Positions 57,815 to 64,000 of a DNA stretch of 64,000 nucleotides are shown here, in pieces. The notes beneath the pieces are model-generated. The model worked only from the letters and a program-made list of their open reading frames with translations. It was not told the DNA's origin and did no database searches. A program made the translations under genes and the position numbers. Source of the DNA: Pristionchus mayeri. Its lineage: Eukaryota > Nematoda > Chromadorea > Rhabditida > Neodiplogasteridae. Numbering within the stretch: the first letter of the stretch is position 1; each line of letters starts with the position of its first letter. The DNA lies in the NCBI GenBank assembly GCA_036245805.1, contig BTRK01000002.1, forward strand, positions 22,933,067-22,997,066, given 5' to 3'.

Positions 57815-57821
57815 TTCCCAT
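57815..57821 (-). promoter_or_regulatory. CSL/LAG-1 consensus site 3 of the right REF-1 gene
   Basis: TTCCCAT, the inverse of ATGGGAA, 13 bases before the start codon. Being inside the 5' leader it is less likely to act than the other two. Absent from the left copy. Confidence 0.35.
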
Positions 57822-57833
57822 TCCAGTCTTAGC

Positions 57834-59002
57834 ATGCCATCAAATATCTTTGAGACTCCTCAGTCTTCCGAGAATGTATGTTTACATCCTACTTTGTATC
57901 TTCCATTGAATGGATATATTATTTTTTTCAATTACTTCTCTATTTCTCTCCTTAATTCATCCTTTCAGAACAGCAGTCGTGTAATCAAAGAACGGGAACG
58001 TCGTGCTCGAGAGACAGCAGCCTTTCGGGAACTCCGCCACTCACTTGAATTCGCCGATCCCCTCGCATTGTGAGTAGGACGGTAGGGAAGGGTAGTGGCA
58101 TGGCTAGGGTTAACTCAGGTTTGGTATCTAAGGGTATCAAGTAGCACGGCAGTGGTCTCTTTATCTATCCATTCAATGCAGTTGGAGAATGGAGAAGGTG
58201 GATATCGCAGAGGGAGCTGTCTATCTCATCACCAAAATTGCAGGAGGTGCGGTTTCTATTTATGAATAGCAGATCAAGATTGCAATAATCATAGCGTGCC
58301 AATTACAGATTCTGGAGAGCAGATTATCGACCGTGAGTCAAATGCCAGCGAAGAGGAGAAGAGTCCGAATAAGGAAGAGGTAAACTATCGAATAAGGAAA
58401 GTCCAGCGAGATTAAAGAACTAAGGATGGATATATGCAGAAGTTGAGTCGAGTTGAAGTGGAGAAACGTCGACGAGCAAGGGAATCACGAGCTATTAAGA
58501 AGCTGAAGGACATTCTGATGACATACTCGAAAGATACACAGTGGGATCTCAATTATTCTCCTCTTTCAATCTAACTAATCCTTCATTCCAGTTCGAAGAT
58601 GGAGAAAGTAGAGGTGCTCATTGCTGCTGCTGCATTTATCAAAGCGAGTGTACGACTCTCTAATCCCTCCTCGAGTGGATCCGATGCTACCAGCTCTCCC
58701 GGATCGGGTACCAGTACCAGTTCTCTCTCGTCAAGTCCCGTACCAAGTCCGTCGAACTCTGACTCGAGTCCTGGGTTTTCTTCAGAACTTGTACTTGCTT
58801 GGATGATGCAACCCATCCCTTTCCTTCCCACGAGGTACGAATTTAAATATTGAAATGTCATGTACATTTTAAAAGTAATTTATTTTCAACGTTCAGTTTT
58901 CCGCCGGTCGTCCAAACGCCTTTCGTCGACTTAATTCACAATTCATCTACTAATACAGAAGCTAAAAAGAGCCAGAACGAGACATGGCGACCCTGGGAAT
59001 GA
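57834..59002 (+). CDS. REF-1-family transcriptional repressor with two bHLH domains
   Basis: Seven exons (57834-57875, 57969-58069, 58182-58246, 58309-58379, 58440-58540, 58592-58834, 58897-59002) sum to 243 codons without a phase error. bHLH 1: basic/helix 1 SSRVIKERERRARETAAF and RELRHSLEFADPL, helix 2 WRMEKVDIAEGAVYLITK. bHLH 2: SRVEVEKRRRARESRAIKK, KLKDILMTYSKD, helix 2 KMEKVEVLIAAAAFIKAS. A serine/proline linker follows, and the last four residues before the final E are WRPW, the Groucho (UNC-37) recruitment motif; C. elegans REF-1 proteins end FRPWE. The family consists of nuclear repressors and is a direct output of Notch signalling in nematode embryos. Upstream lie a TATA box and three CSL-type sites. 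The Kolobok-like element ends 24 bases before the first CSL site, so upstream control DNA has been pushed 5.7 kb away. Confidence 0.9.
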
Positions 59003-59234
59003 AATATGACTAAATTAATGAGAAATAACCAATTTTCATATTAGGCCTTAATTGTGTCATACCTTCATACATTACTTTAACTGTAAATAATATCGCATAA
59101 GAATATTCATAATAATCGAAGTCTACATATAAAAAACAAAATCCAATTGTCAAAAAATGAATTATGTGAATTAAGCGAAAAAATGATGTGATTATCATTT
59201 GGAGATACAACGTATGAGAGATTTCATTAGTATA

Positions 59235-60512
59235 CAGGGTGCGGAGAAAGTATGGCAACAAATATTTAACCATGTATTTTCTTTCAAATCCATCGCACAC
59301 TTTTGAAACGGTACACATCATTTATCAGAGATATTAGGAACCTAACAACGAGACGTTATTCGATTTGACCTCCGTTAGCCTTGATGACAGCCTTGAGACG
59401 AGAAGGAACTGACTCGACGACGGCCCGAAGGTACTTCTTATCGATCTTGTAACATGCCTTCTAAAGGGAGTTCGTGAGACTCTCCAGATTCTGGTGGCGG
59501 GTGGAGCAAGCATCCTTCTCCAGAACCGACCACACACGAATGTCGAGGGGATTCGAATCGGGGCTGTTGGAGGGCCATTCATTCGATGGAATGAAATCCG
59601 GAAGATGGCTCGCACACCAGTTCTGGGTGAGTTTTGCGGAACGGGCGAGTGCAGAATCTTGCTGGAAGCTCTAATGGCGCCCTTTGAAGTGGGAACGTGA
59701 CCAGGGAAGAAGAGTCTTTTCCAGGATCTGCTTGATGTAGTAGTGCTTATCGACCTTCACACCGGGCTTGACGAAAATAAGGTGAGTTTTGCCGGTGGCA
59801 CACACTCCTGCCCAAACCATCACTGACTGCGGGTGGGAAACTCGAGAGACGGTTTTGCCCTAGCATTGGCTTGCTGGGCAGACTGGGCAATCACTCTCGT
59901 GTTCTGACTGTTGAAAGCCTGCTCAACCGTGAACATCTTCTCATCCGAGTAGACAGTCGTGAGATGTTCGGCCCACGCCAGAAGCTTCTTGCATCTCTTC
60001 AGTCTCCTTTCCTTGTGAATGCCAGTCAGACCATGGCCCTTACGCATCTTGTAAGGGTAGGGCATGAGTTCAGAATGGACGATCTTGCGCACTGAATGCT
60101 CGTCAATACCGAGGTCACGGACCATCTTCCTCATAGATCGCTCGGGATTGCGTGCGACTCGCTTCTGCACAATTTTATTGTTCTTGCGAGTGACAGCGGA
60201 GGAAGGTCTGCCCATTCAAGGACGGTCCTTAGTTGTGCCCAGCTCCATGAAAGGGCGGATGATCTTGAAAAGAGTAGGACGGCAAACACGGAGTTTCTTC
60301 GTGATTGAATCAACGGTCTCACCGGTGCTCCAAAGGTCAATAATTATTGGCGGAATTGGTGGGGTCGAACCATGACTACGGGAAACAATTTAAAGTGCGC
60401 CTTGAAAACACCGAATGATTAGGTAAAACCTGTTATAAAATGTATTAACAGGTTTCCAGGATGATGAAATATTTGAGTTCAAACTTTGTTTCCATACTTT
60501 CTCCGCACCCTG
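59235..60512. mobile_element. Tc1/mariner-type transposon, 1.28 kb, decayed
   Basis: CAGGGTGCGGAGAAAGTATGG at 59235 and its inverse ending 60512 are flanked by TA (59233-59234 and 60513-60514). The length fits a single-gene Tc1/mariner element. The transposase runs leftward and is broken. It inserted in the right arm of the REF-1 duplication, 230 bases after the gene. Confidence 0.9.
59356..60370 (-). pseudogene. Tc1/mariner transposase, DD37D-like, broken
   Basis: On the minus strand the reading passes IIDLWSTGETVDSITKKLR (first HTH), a stop codon just before GRPSSAVTRKNNKIVQKR, a second HTH (SMRKMVRDLGIDEHSVRKI), then VYSDEKMFTVEQAFNSQN with the first aspartate. A frameshift precedes FQQDSA with the second aspartate, and SPDSNPLDIRVWSVLEKD gives the third. 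Codons of the second and third aspartates are 114 bases apart, which leaves 37 residues between them, as in maT-type (DD37D) transposases, if no indel lies in between. The end SRLKAVIKANGGQIE stops at 59356. The stop and frameshifts make it inactive. Confidence 0.8.
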
Positions 60513-60595
60513 TAGACTACATACTATGTAGTGATAATTACTGATAATAAGAAGATTGGATTGTGCATGAACTTCCATTGTGTGTTTTCATAAAT

Positions 60596-61818
60596 TAAAA
60601 ATCAAAATATCGAACTGTGGAGGCACTCTTCGAGCAGAAGGATTTTCATTTAAAAAGGAGTCTATACAAGCATCCGTATGCGCTCTATCGTATGAGTTAT
60701 CGCACGTATGCTCGCTACTATGCTCGCGCCGCTAACCCAAAAAAGTTGGCGCTACGAAACCGAGAAAAAATGAATTTCGGATTTAGCACCCTTTATGTTC
60801 CTGCAGAAGATACCCAAAAGCTGAATACTTGATTTCGAATTTGATCGGATGTCTACCCTCCCAGGAACCTTTCCGACTCTCTTTTTTAAAAAAATTCTCG
60901 TATCCCGGCCAAAAGTGGGCTAAACCTGTAAATATTTACATTTAGTTTTCAAATAAATATTGAATTTTATCACTAGAATCTTGAAGATTGAAGCTTCCAG
61001 AAACATCCACTGCATAATTTATATTTTGTCGAAAAACAAAAAATCAGTATACTTTCGACGAAGTGTACAAGAAACTGTTCTGGTTGCGTTGAAATGGAAC
61101 TATTACCAAAAAAGAAGGATTTTTGTCGCAACGACCTATTTCGTTTACCATTCTCAATCCCATCCAATCTTCTCTATAAAAGTACACTATTTATTTCAAT
61201 AATCACTCGTACACAATTTCTTCGGTGGGTTGTTGCCGAGGATGAACATATTTTCATGAACTGAAAAAAATAGCAGGCATAATGTGTGACTCGAAACTTA
61301 TGGTTATGAAGTATGTCCCTTTCGCAGTTCCACTAAATATTTGCTTCAATTCGTGGTTGTGAATGATGCGTAGGCTTATGAGTGATCTCTATGTCTCTTT
61401 CACTCCTCTTTCGTGCTTGCTGCTCACCAGCCCTTTTGAGATATCCTTCCCTTTCTCATTGACAGATCAGGGAGAAGAGAAGAGGAGAGGGAGAGAGGGG
61501 AAGAGGATAGAGAAGAAGAGGGAGGAAGAGGGAGGAGTGCGCAGACGATGAACATTGAAGTGAAAAAAGGGAGGAAGAGGGGGAATAGTCCGGTCATTGG
61601 CAGTTCCATCGTTGAGGCGATTGGTGCTGAATTGACTGTTGAATGTCCTTTCCCTTCTGTATCACGAGTCTATCTATCCCCTCATAATCATCAACCAGAT
61701 GCAACTTGTATCAGCTGGATGCAATGTAGGGACTCCTCTCTTTCTCACTCCTATCTCCATTTGGCAAAGCTCCTTTTCCAGTCTCTGGCTGATGATAAGT
61801 ACTCTCTCTCTCTCTCAG
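60596..61818. other. intergenic region before the LACT-family gene
   Basis: The stretch holds no recognised gene. A GA-rich run lies at 61465-61545. A 179-aa plus-strand frame at 61548-62087 overlaps the LACT gene's first exon in the wrong frame. A short exon QLVSAGCN (ATG 61700 region, GTAGGG donor) could precede the LACT exon. Confidence 0.4.
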
Positions 61819-63240
61819 ATGGGTGGTCCATCCTTCTTCTCCCTCCCCTTCCTTGCCAAGAAGGACGTCCCTCTCTCCATTGGAACTCTCAAGCCAGGAT
61901 ACGAGGAAGTATTACAAGCAATGAGGTGGGAGCGAGTAGACGACCCCTCACTTCTCAATCTCTAGTCCACTCTCCGACCCTAATCTATGAGTTCATACAA
62001 TGGAGTCACAATAGGGATTACAGACTAAACAGACGACCGAAGGGAAACATTCTCACTTTTCTATTCTTTGTCAGTCTATTCTTATAGGCAAAATGTCGAG
62101 AATGGATGGGAACCAGAGGGATGCAACTTCGCAGCTTATGTCCATGGTTTGTACATTTATTTTATATTTATTATATATTGCTCCATTCTTTCTTCGCTTT
62201 ATGACTCTACATCAGATTCGGTTCTGGTGTCTTATTTCTGTCTATTTCTCTAAGTGACGTGAAAGCGTGTGATTTTCCTATCCCGGGGGCACGTAAGTGC
62301 CTCGTTTTGCGCCTTCTCCTTAGTCGTTCGGAAGGTGCTTTGAACTGAGGAACGATAGTTTGCACGATCAAACACAATAATTACATCGTTCAGACAAATG
62401 TGAACTTTGATGGGTTCTCAACCTTGTAGAAGAAAACCTTGAAGTGGGTATTTTAGTGATGGGGGAGATCGAAATACTCCTCGATATGGAATTAGAAGAG
62501 AATAGAAGCAGCAGAATCGATATCGAAATCCTATTCACCTTTTTATGCGATAAAAACAACAACTAGAATGGGGCATACAGCTTGTGCAACTGTGATCTCT
62601 TCAAAATATTAATGAGATTGTTGATAAACTGATAGGAATGACCTCCAAAATAACAGGTAACATTAACAAGATATTTTCGTTCTTTTGTGTGACGAATTGA
62701 AGTTCAAAAACATAGGAATTACGACTATGTAAGGACAACAAAAAGTAGGGAAATGATGAGAGAAACAATTATGGAATGGAGACTCGACGAGCAGAAGAAG
62801 TGAATGACTCCATCCCACTTTCGTTTAATCCTCTTCAAGAGGGAATGTTGTCCATTAGACAAGGGAAGGGAGACTGCCAGGGGCACTAGTTCTGCTCATC
62901 GAGACATTCTCTATCAGCACTCTGCACATTACACTCCAAAGAACAATCTTGAATGGAATGAGTTGTATCGACATCATTTTGGTTTGAAATCTGGTTTGCT
63001 TTTCTCTGCAGTTCGTGAAGCAAAAAGTAGTGCGAGAGAGAAGGGGAATTCCTCCGAATAGTCATCTGGCCTGAATGAGGTACTCGACAAGTTGTATGCT
63101 ATTCGTCAATATTGAATGTTGACAAGTGATGATGTGATTGTAGGAGAGTTGGTGGTCGATCTCTGGGGAGGATACGCTGACAAGTCGTGTGGAAGAGTGT
63201 GGGATGCAGAGACTATCGCCACCTTCTTCAGCTGCACCAA
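61819..63240 (+). CDS. LACT-family beta-lactamase-like protein, 5' part (partial)
   Basis: Exon 1 (ATG 61819) encodes GGPSFFSLPFLAKKDVPLS then GTLKPGYEEVLQAM; exon 2 (about 62091-62152) RQNVENGWEPEGCNFAAYV; exon 3 (about 63144-63240) GELVVDLWGGYADKSCGRV and WDAETIATFFSCTK. F-x-x-A-Y-x-x-G, then L-V-V-D-L-W-G-G-Y-A-D and a Trp-x5-T-x-x-x-x-F-S-x-x-K pattern are typical of the N-terminal part of the LACTB/serine beta-lactamase-like family; FSCTK here occupies the region that leads into the S-x-x-K active site. Phases agree at both joints. Intron 2 is about 990 bases, long for this window, and the rest of the gene lies beyond 64000 or in exons I could not find. The family includes esterases and proteases; substrate unknown. 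Confidence 0.75.
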
Positions 63241-64000
63241 GGTTAGAAGAGAACGATGAGGAATGGACACTTCTAATACTCTCGAGTTTCCTTTCTAGTT
63301 CATGCTTTCGTGAGTAATTCGTCCATAAGAGAGACATTCAACCACAAAAGAGACACACTGTACCTAGAGACCACAAGGCGTTCTGCCAAAATCGTCACAC
63401 GAAGCAGTTTGTGTGCCTAGTGTAACCCTAACGGTCTGAATAAGACCAGGCTTTCTTTTCAGGGCGATATCTTAACTCTGCTCCGAATTATTATAAAAAA
63501 CCTCAATCTCAATCTCAACGGGAGAATGCTCGAAATCGGGATAGTGGGAAGAATGCGCAATATGCAACTCCTTAAAACCAACCAGCAACTGATTGCTTGG
63601 TGTGGTGGTAGAGATCTAGTCCTTGCGTCCGAAACGGTCGAGTTCGAATCCCAACGGACGAAAGTGGTTTGAATTTTTTGCAATTTTTTAAAATTCTTTT
63701 TACCTTGACGGCGGATCGGAAAAACATTTATCTGTCTTCTAATTTTGCATGATGTATCTTAATGATGGGACCTACAAACCACGAGTGGAGCAGCTGTATT
63801 CGAGTACAACAGCCTATTTTACACCAATGCCTGTCCTTAATTAACGTATGCTGCCCTAATTAGAGTTGCCTGATCAAGCTGCTCCAGTGACCATTTATGA
63901 GGGATCCTAAGAGCTACCGAAATTGCTTTTGATCGCCCGATTTGGTTGAGTATTCGAGGCGCCGATTCAGTATTCGCAAAAGTGGGCGTGGCTTGTGGTC
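63241..64000. other. intron or flank with a SINE, no further exon recognised
   Basis: After the donor at 63241 no frame matching the LACT family continues within the window. It contains the tRNA-like SINE at 63585-63665. The gene is cut by the window edge or has a long third intron. Confidence 0.4.
63585..63665 (+). repeat. tRNA-like SINE head
   Basis: GCTTGGTGTGGTGGTAGAG followed 40 bases later by GAGTTCGAATCCC gives an A-box-like and a strong B-box element, a pol III promoter pattern. The clover-leaf does not close (acceptor stem absent, anticodon stem imperfect), and a T/A-rich tail (TTTTTTGCAATTTTTT) follows. It fits a tRNA-derived SINE better than a tRNA gene. Confidence 0.55.

Larger units (their letters stand above)
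46051..60595. repeat. 14.5-kb inverted duplication carrying two REF-1-family genes
   Basis: The left arm (46051 to about 50610) and right arm (about 51670 to 60595) are reverse complements once later insertions are removed. Anchors: CACACAGTGGAAGTTCATGC (46060) with its partner at 60565-60588; the REF-1 gene bodies; TTAACTGCTCCTGCAATTG (48745) with 51796-51814; and TACTTAGAGTATTTTT (50572) with 51697-51712. Coding parts are nearly identical, for instance an 84-residue stretch identical in both copies with only silent changes, while the flanks have indels. Left-only: a palindrome with a tRNA-like sequence (46165-46875) and two mariner-like elements. Right-only: the Kolobok-like element and a Tc1-like element. 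The spacer is about 1 kb. Confidence 0.85.

Noticed and set aside
57594..58073. A 159-aa plus-strand frame overlapping the intact REF-1 gene
   Set aside because: It runs through the TATA box and introns. The seven-exon model starting at 57834 uses clean splice sites and gives both bHLH domains.
61465..61545. GA-rich stretch as a regulatory element
   Set aside because: Low-complexity purine runs are frequent in this window, and nothing ties this one to a promoter.
61548..62087. A 179-aa plus-strand frame
   Set aside because: It overlaps the first LACT exon in a different frame and reads through an intron; the LACT frame has family motifs.
62804..63061. An 85-aa plus-strand frame as a separate gene
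   Set aside because: It lies inside the intron between two LACT exons that join in phase, and shows no recognisable motif.
63585..63665. A tRNA gene
   Set aside because: The B box is strong but the clover-leaf does not close; followed by a T/A-rich tail as in a SINE.

Overview
The window reads as chromosomal DNA of a small free-living-type nematode, most likely a rhabditid or diplogastrid worm such as a Pristionchus relative. The reasons are: genes split into many exons by introns of about 40-70 bases ending in pyrimidine-AG; a gene of the nematode-specific REF-1 family (two bHLH domains and a C-terminal WRPWE); nematode-typical families (nicotinic receptor subunit, LRAT-domain protein, LACT beta-lactamase-like protein, secreted LRR protein, histidine acid phosphatase); and RTE-type LINEs plus many TA-flanked Tc1/mariner elements. 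The species assignment is inference.

Layout. 1-8.5 kb is a compact gene region: the last exon of a nicotinic receptor subunit (+), an unidentified gene (-), a 5'-truncated RTE LINE with a visible 12-bp target duplication, an unidentified coiled-coil gene (+), and a secreted LRR gene (-). From 8.9 to 31.5 kb the DNA is dominated by large palindromes (inverted repeats with arms of roughly 0.1-1.2 kb). A 12.7-kb gene of unknown function (11.5-24.2 kb, -) runs through them; its introns hold a 1.9-kb palindrome and a 5.6-kb TA-flanked element that itself contains three palindromes and a LINE fragment. 32.7-46 kb is again genic: an LRAT-domain gene (-), two poorly resolved minus-strand genes (one with a palindrome in an intron), a histidine acid phosphatase gene (+, with a 1.7-kb mariner-like insertion in its last intron), a small type II membrane protein gene (+) and another unidentified gene (+).

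46.05-60.6 kb is the most remarkable part: one inverted duplication of about 14.5 kb carrying two head-to-head copies of a REF-1-family gene. The right copy (57.8-59.0 kb) is intact, with a TATA box and three matches to the CSL/LAG-1 (Notch effector) site upstream. The left copy has lost the TATA box, two of the three CSL sites, the start codon and the basic-helix-1 exon of bHLH domain 1. Each arm preserves the empty target site of transposons found only in the other: a 5.7-kb Kolobok-like THAP transposon sits at a TTAA in the right arm, and a tandem pair of mariner-like elements sits at a TA in the left arm. The Kolobok-like element encodes a THAP/D-D-E transposase and, unusually, a second gene with a P2X7-receptor-type C-terminal zinc domain, whose intron carries its own MITE. 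A decayed Tc1/mariner (DD37D-like) copy follows at 59.2-60.5 kb, and the window ends in the 5' part of a LACT-family gene.

Gene models were assembled by eye from reading frames and splice signals. Exon edges are best estimates, and several genes could not be named.
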